Shown one piece after another: positions 54,313 through 62,745 of a stretch of 64,000 bases of DNA. A program made the position numbers and the translations under genes. Under the pieces are notes generated by a model. It did no database searches and was not told where the DNA came from. It saw only the letters and a list, made by a program, of their open reading frames with translations. Location of the stretch: positions 368,368 through 432,367 of the forward strand of contig NZ_JAOAMU010000002.1 in assembly GCF_025154075.1 (NCBI RefSeq), read 5' to 3'. Source of the DNA: Chryseobacterium herbae. GTDB lineage: Bacteria; Bacteroidota; Bacteroidia; Flavobacteriales; Weeksellaceae. The first letter of the stretch is position 1, and each line of letters begins with the position of its first letter.

Positions 54313-54487
54313 TGGGATATACGGAATATCCCACGCCAAAAACCCGCAACGGTATTTGGTAATTTTCCGGAAGTAGGATGGCGGGATGGGAAGGAAATAT
54401 TGGCTAATTTTGTTGCACCGCTTTTCCGCGCACAAAGATTTTCCCAATTGGAAGGGAATTTCTTTGTGCCGCCCGATATTTTCGGGC
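54313..54487. other. Cluster of three inverted repeats at the 3' end of the PRTRC operon
   Basis: Within the gene-free stretch 54149-54494 there are three hairpins: TGGGATAT / ATATCCCA (54313-54333), a long arm GCACAAAGATTTTCCC / GGGAATTTCTTTGTGC with two mismatches (54430-54469), and GCCCGA / TCGGGC (54471-54487). The last two follow the thiF stop on the minus strand, so termination is one reading; an element boundary, oriT-like or recombination site is another. A plus-strand frame at 54298-54603 overlaps thiF and is not called. Confidence 0.5.
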
Positions 54488-54494
54488 TTCAATT

Positions 54495-55301
54495 TTATAC
54501 TTTTATGGGTTGGGAGCGAAAATCCTTCAGATTCAGAAAAAAGCCTCTGTTCTCGGTTAACCCGTTGCGGAATAAACTCCACAATAGAGAAGAACCCATT
54601 TGAACGAGTGTAGCATTGATAAATAAATCCTGTTTTTGGAGTGCCTCTGCCAGTGAACAGCTTGGCGTGTGATCCTCGGTTTCAGACGCTCTGAGGAGTT
54701 CGCCAAACTCCTCGGTAACAGAAGGCATATTAGCAACTGTTTCATATTTCTCGGAATCAGGCTGTCGGATCTTCTGAGCGGTGGATAATATCACCTGTCC
54801 TGTATGTTGGCTGTTGCCAAAATCCAACCAATATTTGGGCTTATTATGGTAGAACCTGCCATTGTTTAATTCACTAAGCATTCCGGCAATCTCAAAACGT
54901 GATTTTACATTGTCTACACACGATATGAATATTGTGGCTGATGCATTTTCGGGCAGTTGCCCCAAAGGTGTTTTTTCAAATTTGGCGGTCTCAGCTTTCC
55001 AGTTTGTACCCGAAAATCGGTTAACTCGGTTAATTAAAGCAACTGATTTGTAAAGCCCTGTTTCACAGTCTGCAAAACGTTGTCTTCCTAAATTAGCCTG
55101 TGTTATGATATCGTCATCCCATAACCGAACAAATAGTCCTGCGTGTCCCAATTCATTGAGGGAATGATTCATTTCCATTAAGGCGGTCAAGACCTTTGAT
55201 CCTGTACCACCAGCTCCAATAAGATTAATTTCAATCGGGTTGGTGGGGTTAATAAGATAATTGTCCGTAAAATGGACTCTCTTTTTTTCTGTGGTTTTCA
55301 T
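54495..55301 (-). CDS. PRTRC system ThiF-family protein
   Basis: A 268-residue protein with the nucleotide-binding loop INLIGAGGTGSKVLTALMEM (Gly29-Ser35), then RLWDDDIITQANLGRQRFAD, the E1/ThiF pattern in which Asp, Asn and Arg-Gln contact ATP. FISCVDNVKSRFEI follows. This matches the ThiF protein of the PRTRC (ParB-related, ThiF-related cassette) set seen on plasmids and conjugative elements; its substrate is unknown. It overlaps PRTRC-B by four bases and is the last gene of the operon. Confidence 0.88.
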   Translation of the reverse strand: MKTTEKKRVHFTDNYLINPTNPIEINLIGAGGTGSKVLTALMEMNHSLNELGHAGLFVRLWDDDIITQANLGRQRFADCETGLYKSVALINRVNRFSGTNWKAETAKFEKTPLGQLPENASATIFISCVDNVKSRFEIAGMLSELNNGRFYHNKPKYWLDFGNSQHTGQVILSTAQKIRQPDSEKYETVANMPSVTEEFGELLRASETEDHTPSCSLAEALQKQDLFINATLVQMGSSLLWSLFRNGLTENRGFFLNLKDFRSQPIKV

Positions 55302-56020
55302 CGTAACAAATCTTTTAAGGTTCTGCTTGATTTAATGAGTACATCTTTTGGAAAGGTTTCACCCGTTTGGATGAGCTTTTTCCAGAGACTGACACAATTT
55401 CCTTTGATGGGATTGTGCTGCTCCATCAGGTGGCTGAAATAGGAATTAAAAAAATAATCTTCCCAAGCGGTTGTAAATTCTTCGAGTGAAGCGGTTTTCT
55501 TAATCCTTACATCAACCGTTCCCATGCATACTGCACCATCCTCATATACATTGAAATAGGGGGCATGGTAGAGCATCGTTTTTGCTGTGGGCCTTCTGTC
55601 AGATATAAGGGCATACACAAAAAGTTTGTTTCGGTTAGCCACCCATAGCATAGGGGGAGCGCAGGCTCTACCGCTTGGAATTTCCAGTTTTTCAGAAAAA
55701 AACATTTCTCTGTTCATGGCTTTGGTAAACCAGATCACGACACCGTTATGTATGGGGTCAATTTGTAGAATTTTAGTATTCATAATTCCCTGTGATTTCA
55801 GAAAGGACTGTTTTTCCTCAGTTATTTTTAAAGATTTTGCCAATTGATTAGCTTCTCTTACTGTTAAAGGGTGAGCATTAATAAGATTGCCACTTTTGTC
55901 CATGTCAAAATTTTCGACATAAGGATCGGCATTAGGCCCTTTTGTTTCATAAAAAATAAGGGCTGATTTCGGATAATAAAGCGGTCCAAAATGATCTGTC
56001 AGGTCGATTTGATTATTCAT
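55298..56020 (-). CDS. PRTRC system protein B
   Basis: A 240-residue protein with GPLYYPKSALIFYETKG at the start, then VVIWFTKAMNREMFFSEKLE, PSGRACAPPMLWVANRNKLF and a later YHAPYFNVYEDGAVCMGTVD. These fit PRTRC protein B, which is always next to the ThiF gene. It overlaps both neighbours (4 and 8 bases), so the operon is tightly coupled. Biochemical role unknown. Confidence 0.87.
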   Translation of the reverse strand: MNNQIDLTDHFGPLYYPKSALIFYETKGPNADPYVENFDMDKSGNLINAHPLTVREANQLAKSLKITEEKQSFLKSQGIMNTKILQIDPIHNGVVIWFTKAMNREMFFSEKLEIPSGRACAPPMLWVANRNKLFVYALISDRRPTAKTMLYHAPYFNVYEDGAVCMGTVDVRIKKTASLEEFTTAWEDYFFNSYFSHLMEQHNPIKGNCVSLWKKLIQTGETFPKDVLIKSSRTLKDLLR

Positions 56021-57191
56021 GGCTTTGAAATGTATAGGTGTTGAGTAAATAAATTAGATCATCAAGTAATGTAAACAGGCGGTTTTCAAAATCAAGGCTG
56101 TTGCCCACTAATGGTTTTCCATCAAAACATTTTTTTATAGTGGGTTCCTCTATGTCTCCATATTCCGCAAACTCGTTGTTGACACATTCGATAAGACTGT
56201 CTGAAAGCCACCCTTTGCTATTGGAATAAAAAGAAATGTACTTTTCAATGGTAAGGATATTGTCATTCTCGTAATCTTCATGCTCCCACTCGGAGGCTTT
56301 GGCATTTCTGAAAAACTTTTCTTCGGGATACCTTATGTACAGCTCATAGGCTTTTGCAGCCACCTTAAAACACTCACTTTCAAAACCGTCTTTGCTTTTA
56401 AATTGGTGCAGACGGTGTTTAAATACTTCCAGATTTTTTCGGTTGAATAATTTCTGTTCCATCCTCTCACCAATCCATTCTGCCTGTCTAATTTCATCGC
56501 TATAAATCTTTGTGTCTTCTGTATCTTCATCCTGCTGCATCCAATCGGTAAGCATTTCATATTGCCAGTAGAGATAACTGTCTTCCTGCCTGTAATAAGG
56601 AATATCAGCAATATGATACAGATAACAGCACACCGATAATAGCAACTGAGCAGATTTCTTTTTGCTCTTGTCCTTTAGCATTAGAAAAAGGGGAGTAACC
56701 GGAATATAGTACAAGGTAGACTTGGTATTGTATCGTTCTTCACTGATAAGAAAGGCTTTTGTGCCTTGCTGTACCAATCGGACAGAATCCCAATGAATGA
56801 CTTTGTTTTTAAGTTTCTCTTGAATATCAGAAATTGAAAGGGCGATATTATAGGGGTGTTCAAAATCCTGTACCTGTATTGGTTCAATCTGATAATGTTT
56901 GGCCAGTTGGGAAAGAGACTTATAAAAATCTCTTTCCATTTTTCCCCGTTCCTGACGAGCCTGTACGGATTGCCCTGTTTTCAGTCTTGGGAGAAAGGTG
57001 GTTTTTAGAAAACCATTGGCAATTGGCTCAGGGGAACTGATTTGCGTTTGTCTTTTTGGACTTCTCCAGCATCCTTTGGCCGTTTCATCCATTGGGTGAA
57101 CTCTGTTAGCTGCCGATGCAGTTGCCTTTGCTGTTTTTCTTCGGGAACTTGCAGTGGTCCCGATAGGATATGTTGTTGCATAATTCATCAT
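56013..57191 (-). CDS. Large PRTRC-cluster protein, possibly the PRTRC F equivalent
   Basis: A 392-residue protein. The first 80 residues are basic and low in complexity (TTASSRRKTAKATASAANRV); the rest is acidic and helical, with many aromatic residues (YYIPVTPLFLMLKDKSKKKS, WQYEMLTDWMQQDEDTEDTK). It sits between PRTRC C and B, where the F protein is found in other PRTRC sets of similar size, but I cannot match its sequence to F. No catalytic motif is evident. Confidence 0.6.
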   Translation of the reverse strand: MMNYATTYPIGTTASSRRKTAKATASAANRVHPMDETAKGCWRSPKRQTQISSPEPIANGFLKTTFLPRLKTGQSVQARQERGKMERDFYKSLSQLAKHYQIEPIQVQDFEHPYNIALSISDIQEKLKNKVIHWDSVRLVQQGTKAFLISEERYNTKSTLYYIPVTPLFLMLKDKSKKKSAQLLLSVCCYLYHIADIPYYRQEDSYLYWQYEMLTDWMQQDEDTEDTKIYSDEIRQAEWIGERMEQKLFNRKNLEVFKHRLHQFKSKDGFESECFKVAAKAYELYIRYPEEKFFRNAKASEWEHEDYENDNILTIEKYISFYSNSKGWLSDSLIECVNNEFAEYGDIEEPTIKKCFDGKPLVGNSLDFENRLFTLLDDLIYLLNTYTFQSHE

Positions 57192-57208
57192 TTTATCATT
57201 TAAAAAAT

Positions 57209-57427
57209 TTAACCTTTAGTACCCATTACGCTTTCAAAATGATACTCTACCGTATCATCTTTGATTTTCGGGGCTGATATTTTGGCTGTTGTTAATAGGG
57301 GATAGGTATTGGTATAAAAATTCAATACCGCTTCTGCGCTCCATTTCGGTTCGGGGTCGGTGAGTTTTATTTCCTGACCTTGATCCTTGAACAGAAATAC
57401 TCTTTCTAATTGGGTTGCTAATAACAT
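57209..57427 (-). CDS. PRTRC system protein C
   Basis: A 72-residue protein with the PRTRC-C pattern: LERVFLFKDQGQEIKLTDPE near the start, FYTNTYPLLTTAKISAPKI in the middle and ending in SVMGTKG. It is short, soluble and of unknown function. It lies 17 bases before the 392-residue gene and 30 bases after PRTRC E. Confidence 0.87.
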   Translation of the reverse strand: MLLATQLERVFLFKDQGQEIKLTDPEPKWSAEAVLNFYTNTYPLLTTAKISAPKIKDDTVEYHFESVMGTKG

Positions 57428-57457
57428 AATATTTGATTTTGGGTTTATATAATAGGG

Positions 57458-57979
57458 TTACTCACTGAAAAGGCTAGGGGCAAAGTGATGCTCATAAACG
57501 GATTGTTTTTTGCGGAGCTGTTCTGCATATTCAGGAAATTCGGATGCTTTTGGCAGTGCCGTCCATGCTTCTTTGAATTTGCCTTCTTTTTCGAGTTCGT
57601 CTGCTTTTTGCAGGGCATCATTATATTTTTTGTCTTTGGCTTCTTTTTCCTTTTTCTCGCGGTCGGCTTTTTCTTTTTCCATTGCTGAGTTCTTTTTGGA
57701 TTCTTCCAGTTGCTTCATAAAGGCTTCCATATGTACCATCAGGCCCGAAGCGGACTGCAAAGGCGCAGTAATATTTTCAAAAAATCCGTTGTCGAGTTCC
57801 TCGGCTGTTCCCCGAAGGGTTAAAGGGGGAATAAGATTTTTAGCGTTATCACCACAGGTAGTATTTTGGAGCAGCACGGATACAATTACCTGATTTTCTA
57901 TGCCCTGTCTGATGGTGATTTGCAGATCACCTGTAATATTGATTTGGGTGAGTTGATTGAAAAAGTTAGTCGTTTCCAT
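57458..57979 (-). CDS. PRTRC system protein E
   Basis: A 173-residue protein: an N-terminal strand-rich domain (NITGDLQITIRQGIENQVIV, PPLTLRGTAEELDNGFFENI) followed by a long charged coiled coil of Glu and Lys (about 105-150). This is the layout of PRTRC protein E. It overlaps the preceding gene by 14 bases. Confidence 0.85.
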   Translation of the reverse strand: METTNFFNQLTQINITGDLQITIRQGIENQVIVSVLLQNTTCGDNAKNLIPPLTLRGTAEELDNGFFENITAPLQSASGLMVHMEAFMKQLEESKKNSAMEKEKADREKKEKEAKDKKYNDALQKADELEKEGKFKEAWTALPKASEFPEYAEQLRKKQSVYEHHFAPSLFSE

Positions 57980-58343
57980 AATTGAGTTCTATTTTTTTGG
58001 TGATCATTTGTTTAATGCTTTCTTCATCATGCCCTATGGTGCGTAGGCGCGACTCATAGTTGGCCATATTCTCTGCATATTCCTGTTTTCCTTCTTCTCC
58101 ACGCAGGATAAGCAGATGGGTATTCCAATCGGGAAAAGCATTTCTTATGAGCTTGGTGAGCTTTTCGGCATATTCTCTTTCGGATTTTTGGACGGCTTTG
58201 GGAAAACCGATCTCTGCATATTTTTCAAGCAAGCCCCAATAATGCCTTGATGTGCATTTATCGGCTTTTCGGTGCGCTTTTATGTAATTATTAAATAGAT
58301 AGTCCGCAAATGCGTTGTTGTCATGAGTGCTGTCGTTTTTCAT
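57966..58343 (-). CDS. Small hypothetical protein of the PRTRC operon
   Basis: A 125-residue, mostly helical, charged protein (NAFADYLFNNYIKAHRKADK, GFPKAVQKSEREYAEKLTKL). I do not recognise it. It overlaps PRTRC E by 14 bases, so it belongs to the same operon. Confidence 0.65.
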   Translation of the reverse strand: MKNDSTHDNNAFADYLFNNYIKAHRKADKCTSRHYWGLLEKYAEIGFPKAVQKSEREYAEKLTKLIRNAFPDWNTHLLILRGEEGKQEYAENMANYESRLRTIGHDEESIKQMITKKIELNYGND

Positions 58344-58354
58344 GTTGTAAGATT

Positions 58355-58579
58355 TTAGGGTTTAAGTTTAGTTTTGAGTAGTACTCTATTTCTTTTTCGG
58401 TTATAATTGACTGTATACCCGTTGGTATGGATAATACGCTCCAATAGATCTCTGGCATAACTGAGGGCGGAAGCATCTTTTTCTGTGATGGTTAAGAAAT
58501 GAAGTTTTTCAAAATTCTTTACCATTCGGGCGATGATGCATAACGCCTTATATTCCGTTGTATCCGTTACATTCTTCAT
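58355..58579 (-). CDS. Small hypothetical protein of the PRTRC operon
   Basis: A 74-residue basic protein (MKNVTDTTEYKALCIIARMV ... NYNRKRNRVLLKTKLKP). It overlaps the preceding small gene by four bases and lies 11 bases before the next, consistent with a coupled operon. No family is recognised. Confidence 0.6.
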   Translation of the reverse strand: MKNVTDTTEYKALCIIARMVKNFEKLHFLTITEKDASALSYARDLLERIIHTNGYTVNYNRKRNRVLLKTKLKP

Positions 58580-58767
58580 GATGCCAGTTTTGATTTAAGT
58601 TTTAATAATTTCCCGTGGAAGTCCGTCCAATAAGCATGTAACCTTCTGTCTAAGTCTGCGAAACGTTTATCTTCATGTTGGTAGCTTTTACATTGTTTTG
58701 CGATCCTGATGGCTTTATTAAGGTCGGTTACTTCAATGCTACGACCGTTTAGATCAATGATTTTCAT
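58576..58767 (-). CDS. Small hypothetical protein of the PRTRC operon
   Basis: A 63-residue basic protein starting MKIIDLNGRSIEVTDLNKAI. An ATG at 58800 is in frame but would overlap the neighbour, so 58767 is preferred. The sequence looks like a small soluble alpha/beta protein of the ICE backbone; no family recognised. Confidence 0.6.
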   Translation of the reverse strand: MKIIDLNGRSIEVTDLNKAIRIAKQCKSYQHEDKRFADLDRRLHAYWTDFHGKLLKLKSKLAS

Positions 58768-58777
58768 GCTTTTGGTT

Positions 58778-59197
58778 TTAAGGATTCGGGTTATTTTCAC
58801 TGCTTTTGCGGGCTATCACTTTTTCAATCAGGCCCTTTGCTCTGGTGTTGGTTCTGTCTACATATTTTTGGGCTTCTTTCTTGGTTTTAAAGCTTCCCCC
58901 CTTGACTATCCATGTTACCCTTGTTTTATAGACAAACTGAGGGATATTGAAGGCGTTGTAGGTGGTTCCTAAAATTTCTTCCTCGCGCTTTACTTTTACG
59001 ACTTTAAGGTATTCTATGGTTGCTCCGGCCTCATCGTAATGGGTGGAGAGTAGCAGATTTCCGTTGGTGTCGATAATTTGGAATTTGACATAGTCCTTGT
59101 CATTGATAATAATGTTGAATAGATCATCGATAATAAAATGTTCATTCAGTGTAACCCTTTCCTCGTATTTTCTGTATTTAATGACCCCGATTTTCAT
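58778..59197 (-). CDS. Hypothetical protein of the PRTRC operon
   Basis: A 139-residue basic protein starting MKIGVIKYRKYEERVTLNEH (an upstream in-frame ATG at 59230 is less likely). The C-terminal part has GGSFKTKKEAQKYVDRTNTR, a basic helix that could touch nucleic acid. It overlaps the preceding gene by 20 bases. Function unknown. Confidence 0.6.
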   Translation of the reverse strand: MKIGVIKYRKYEERVTLNEHFIIDDLFNIIINDKDYVKFQIIDTNGNLLLSTHYDEAGATIEYLKVVKVKREEEILGTTYNAFNIPQFVYKTRVTWIVKGGSFKTKKEAQKYVDRTNTRAKGLIEKVIARKSSENNPNP

Positions 59198-59675
59198 ATT
59201 TTCTGTTGGTGTAGCGTTCAAAATTTTCAATATCTAAATGCTCAATAAGCTTTTTAATGGAGAAATGGGCTGTCCAAAATTCTTCACCTGTATACTTTCC
59301 GGAAGCTTTATAGTAGGCTGTTCCGTCTGCATTGATCACAAGCTCGTGACAGTCCAGAGAGTTTTCAGGTGAGGACATTGCTTCAGCTTCCTCCGCATCA
59401 GTGGTGACAAATACCCATGTGCTGTCTTTCAGTAATTCCGCAGAATGAGGCGTTATTATGTCATCGTCCTTATAAAATTCAACCCCTGTGTCATAATAAC
59501 TCATTGAAATAAAAAGTGGATCTTCTGTAAACGGCTCAATTAAGTTGAGCCGTTTTTGGAGTTCATTTTTCCAATCCTCGGAAATGGGGATAATGGCAAA
59601 ATCGCAGGTATCCCACTCACTGTTGGTTTTTGCTTTTAACAAAATATGCTCTGTTGGTTGATTTGATAATATCAT
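59178..59675 (-). CDS. Acidic hypothetical protein of the PRTRC operon
   Basis: A 165-residue acidic protein (SNSEWDTCDFAIIPISEDWK-like start, then FISMSYYDTGVEFYKDDDII and a helical end HFSIKKLIEHLDIENFERYT). No signal peptide or membrane segment. Unrecognised; its high acidity could suit a DNA mimic, but that is a guess. Confidence 0.6.
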   Translation of the reverse strand: MILSNQPTEHILLKAKTNSEWDTCDFAIIPISEDWKNELQKRLNLIEPFTEDPLFISMSYYDTGVEFYKDDDIITPHSAELLKDSTWVFVTTDAEEAEAMSSPENSLDCHELVINADGTAYYKASGKYTGEEFWTAHFSIKKLIEHLDIENFERYTNRKYENRGH

Positions 59676-59709
59676 GATGATAGATTTAAATGGTTATGGC
59701 TGCTGTTAA

Positions 59710-60144
59710 CTAGCCCTCTGTTAAATTGTGGCCTTGGCCTGTGTTTTTGGGAACATTGGCAATGAATTTCTCGCTCCCAAAAAGCAGATGTATGGCAAGT
59801 TTTAACCTGTGATTGCAGTCCTTTGTCAGTGAATATTCAATAAGGCAGTTGATGGTAAACAGCGCATCATACCCGTCAAATAACTGGTCTCTGAATAGGT
59901 TGTGATTTTTGGGGAATCTGTTTCCGTATTTTTTTACGGCTTTTTCAACATTGCGTACGAGATCGAACCACAGATTAGCTGTAACTAGCGTTCCTGTCCA
60001 CTGGCTTTTAATGAGTTCTTCATTATTTAGGAAACGCAGTGTTTCCTGCTCTATTAAAAGGGTGATATTGGGTATCTCCTGTGGAAATAGACTAGCCAAA
60101 AGTTTTCCCTTATCTACGTTAAACATTTGTTCTATAGTTTTCAT
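59710..60144 (-). CDS. Hypothetical helical protein of the PRTRC operon
   Basis: A 144-residue soluble protein (MKTIEQMFNVDKGKLLASLF ... KLAIHLLFGSEKFIANVPKN) with a mainly helical pattern. I do not recognise it. It lies in the same strand series as its neighbours with short gaps of 34 and 7 bases. Confidence 0.6.
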   Translation of the reverse strand: MKTIEQMFNVDKGKLLASLFPQEIPNITLLIEQETLRFLNNEELIKSQWTGTLVTANLWFDLVRNVEKAVKKYGNRFPKNHNLFRDQLFDGYDALFTINCLIEYSLTKDCNHRLKLAIHLLFGSEKFIANVPKNTGQGHNLTEG

Positions 60145-60151
60145 ATCGTTG

Positions 60152-60334
60152 TTAATTGGTGTTATACTGACTTTTTGCTGTTAATTTTTCTATTTTGATA
60201 ATGGCACTTTCAGGGCATCCTTCCGATACCATGATTTGCTTTTTTGCTCCCTGCTCGCCACTGAGCGAGATTACTGTCAGGCTCATCTTGCCCTTATCGT
60301 GGGTAAGGGTTGCTGTATAAATTTCTATGGTCAT
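60152..60334 (-). CDS. Small hypothetical protein of the PRTRC operon
   Basis: A 60-residue protein (MTIEIYTATLTHDKGKMSLT ... SAIIKIEKLTAKSQYNTN) with a strand-rich pattern. Accepted as a gene because it fills the operon neatly, with a 7-base gap downstream and 54 upstream, and has normal composition. Confidence 0.5.
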   Translation of the reverse strand: MTIEIYTATLTHDKGKMSLTVISLSGEQGAKKQIMVSEGCPESAIIKIEKLTAKSQYNTN

Positions 60335-60388
60335 TTGAAGTAAGTTTTTAAAGGCAACCCCCTTGTCAGGGTAGTTGCCTGTGGATGA

Positions 60389-61462
60389 TTAATTGAGATT
60401 GAAAATTTCTGCGCCCTCTGTGGCAAATGCTGTGCATAGTTCAAATGCTTTCTGTGATTTGAGTTGCGCAGTACCACCCATGACGATGGATTGCAATTTT
60501 GCCTCATCATCTTTATAGGTGCGTACATTCTGATAGTAGCCTGTCACCGCATTATAGGCTCCGAACAAGGTCCCTTTGGTGGTGTCCATTTGCTGCGTAT
60601 CGCTGATCATAGCGTAGGCAAAAGCATCTTCTACAGTATTTTTAAATACGGTTGAAATTTCGTCCTCATTGCCTTTTTGCAGATGTTGCAGGGTTTCTTT
60701 GTTTGGGCATAGAGCTAACTGGATGAGTTTTTTAACTTCTTGGTCATTGACCTTAAATTTTGCCCATTGGTTAAAGATTCCTTCCAGTTCTGTGCTGAAC
60801 TTATTGGCGAGTCCCATTACTTTGTGGGCATCATCAAGACGTTGTTTGGCTCCCGATGTGTGGCGGATGCGCACCACATTACTCATATTGCGGAGTGAGG
60901 CGTTAAGGGTGTTTTGGCAGACTATGCGGATAGGGGTAAAGGCAGCGGTAATACTTCCGCTGCCATCATGCGAGGTGGTCAGGAAGATATATTTCTCCGT
61001 TACATCATCCCCGCTACCTACACGAATATAGTCGGGTAGTTTGGCGGTGATAAAAATACGCTCTCCATTGCCTAAAGCTCCTGCGGTCTCGTACAGAATA
61101 CCATCACCACCACCTACAATGGAATCAAAGAATGAAAAGGCTTCGCGGTTTTGTACGATTTGGTAGTCTTTGCCCACGACACCGAGTACGGCATTGTTAT
61201 CGTTTCGGATATTGGCGAAATAGTCAGGAACGTGCAGTTCACTGTCCGCAATCTCAATGCCCTGTGAGGTTTCGATAATGCCTGAACCTTTGGTGTAGAG
61301 TGGGGTTTTGATAACCTCGTAATCTAATCCTGCATGTTCGATGGCCTCGGCACTTGTTGGGTAGTCTTGTACGATCTGCCCCAGATTATGCCATGCTTTT
61401 TCCTGTACGCTGAAAAATGAATATTTTCCTGTTCTGTTGTTGAAATTTAAGTTATGTGCCAT
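60389..61462 (-). CDS. DUF932 protein
   Basis: A 357-residue protein with the DUF932 pattern: WHNLGQIVQDYPTSAEAIEH near residues 25-44, LGVVGKDYQIVQNREAFSFF around 93-112, and ITAAFTPIRIVCQNTLNASL around 175-194. DUF932 proteins are common on plasmids, phages and conjugative elements and are often encoded beside SSB; the role is unknown. It lies 67 bases downstream of ssb. Confidence 0.88.
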   Translation of the reverse strand: MAHNLNFNNRTGKYSFFSVQEKAWHNLGQIVQDYPTSAEAIEHAGLDYEVIKTPLYTKGSGIIETSQGIEIADSELHVPDYFANIRNDNNAVLGVVGKDYQIVQNREAFSFFDSIVGGGDGILYETAGALGNGERIFITAKLPDYIRVGSGDDVTEKYIFLTTSHDGSGSITAAFTPIRIVCQNTLNASLRNMSNVVRIRHTSGAKQRLDDAHKVMGLANKFSTELEGIFNQWAKFKVNDQEVKKLIQLALCPNKETLQHLQKGNEDEISTVFKNTVEDAFAYAMISDTQQMDTTKGTLFGAYNAVTGYYQNVRTYKDDEAKLQSIVMGGTAQLKSQKAFELCTAFATEGAEIFNLN

Positions 61463-61529
61463 GATATTAGATGTTTAGTGTTAAAAATTTGATGAATTGA
61501 ATTTGATTGAAATGATTAAATGACTGCTG

Positions 61530-61946
61530 TTAAAATGGGAGGTCGTCGTCTGCTCCCATCTTGGTAAACTCGTTGTCCTGTGGGGTAGTGGGGTATTCTG
61601 AAGCTTGTGAGGTTTCAGGGTTTTCGGAGTTTTTACCGCTACCACTTCCATGCAGTTTAATTTGGGAGGTATGGAAGTTGAGCCCTGCGTGAGCCTGTCC
61701 ATCACTACCTTGCCACGCTCTTGCGTATACGCGTCCTGATAGCTCTACGAGTGTGCCCTTGGTGAGTTTTGTGGCAACAGCGGGGCTTATCCAGTAGGCG
61801 CAATCGAAATAGGTGGTTTGCTTTACGCGCTCGCCCTGTTTGTTTTTGTAGCTGTCGTTGGTGGCTACTGAGAAGTTTACCACTTGTTTGTCCTGTAACA
61901 CTGTACGTACCTGCGCGTCGCGTGTTAGTCTTCCGATAATGTTCAT
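61530..61946 (-). CDS. ssb: Single-stranded DNA-binding protein
   Basis: A 138-residue SSB. The start MNIIGRLTRDAQVRTV is chosen over an ATG eight codons upstream because the family begins there. The OB-fold (about 1-105) has NFSVATNDSYKNK, AYWISPAVATKLTKGTLVEL and GRVYARAWQGSDGQAHAGLN, followed by a disordered linker and the acidic tip DDDLPF that recruits partner proteins. It coats single-stranded DNA, for example during transfer. It is the first gene of the minus-strand backbone block. Confidence 0.92.
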   Translation of the reverse strand: MNIIGRLTRDAQVRTVLQDKQVVNFSVATNDSYKNKQGERVKQTTYFDCAYWISPAVATKLTKGTLVELSGRVYARAWQGSDGQAHAGLNFHTSQIKLHGSGSGKNSENPETSQASEYPTTPQDNEFTKMGADDDLPF

Positions 61947-62057
61947 AATCTTTGTTTTGATGTTATACAATCCTGTTAGCTCTGCTCTTTTTTCCCTTTC
62001 TTTCTTCCTTCAAAAAATTTTTCCAAAAGAAAAAACGGAAAAAAAGAAAGCCACAAA

Positions 62058-62181
62058 AAGGTATGGGCAGGGCGTAAAACCAAAAGGAAACGGAATAATT
62101 GGAAGGGTACCCTTTAGGGGAGGAAACCGTTTATGCCGTAGTCTTTTGGTAGCCTGGTGCGGCTGGTGCCCATAATACCTT
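62058..62181. other. Nested inverted-repeat structure upstream of ssb
   Basis: Three pairs of arms enclose a perfect 12-bp palindrome: AAGGTATGGGCA (62058-62069) with TGCCCATAATACCTT (62167-62181, three extra bases); ACCAAAAG (62079-62086) with CTTTTGGT (62143-62150); AAACGG (62088-62093) with CCGTTT (62127-62132); and centrally AAGGGTACCCTT (62103-62114). The centres nearly coincide, so the region could fold into one long branched hairpin in DNA or RNA. It could be a leader RNA of the ssb operon, an oriT or origin, or an att-related site. Confidence 0.6.
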
Positions 62182-62745
62182 AGCTGCCTTTTTATCCGTT
62201 TCGTCTTGGAAAATATCCCAACCCAATCACTACTGTGCTTGTATAATGATCTGCCAGGTAGCAGATATCACGAAGACTGTGATAATGAATGATTAGGGAA
62301 ATAAGGAAATGGAAGACAATAGGAATGTTCATCAGGAAATGGACTATGGATGAGAGAAGGCACTAATCGTTATTTTTTTGTATATTTCTAAGCAATAACC
62401 TGAAAATGAAATGTCTCTTAATGGAAAATCTATCTTCTGCAGGTGAAATTAGAAGAACATTGTTAAGCGTAGACTTTCCACATTACGATTTTCCTGGCTG
62501 ATACCAATTTATTGGAAGTACTTTGGAGAAAAGGTAATAGTTTATCTGACCTGCAATGAACCGGTGATAAATAGATGTGTTTCTTTGGATTTGCAAGCAA
62601 ATTTCAGAAGAAACGGCTCATATTAAAAGAAAATAGCTAAACGCAACAACATATGCGATCTTGAAGCTGGTGTTCTCTATAAGGCTATTGGTTATATTCA
62701 AACCATATCTTCCAATACAGTTGGCAAAAGAAATATTTTAAACAT
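62182..62745. other. Gene-free stretch before the membrane protein gene
   Basis: No convincing gene is visible in these 564 bases. A short plus-strand frame at 62406-62501 (MKCLLMENLSSAGEIRRTLL and a few more codons) looks like a gene remnant at most. The sequence between 62230 and 62745 lacks strong hairpins and is A+T-rich near the next gene. Confidence 0.4.

Noticed and set aside
54298-54603. Plus-strand frame of 101 codons overlapping thiF
   Set aside because: It runs through three inverted repeats and over 100 bases antisense to the conserved 3' end of thiF; the peptide has no recognisable family, so chance coding is more likely.
62406-62501. Short frame MKCLLMENLSSAGEIRRTLL in the gap before the membrane protein
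   Set aside because: Only 31 codons, no neighbour or family support; at most a remnant.
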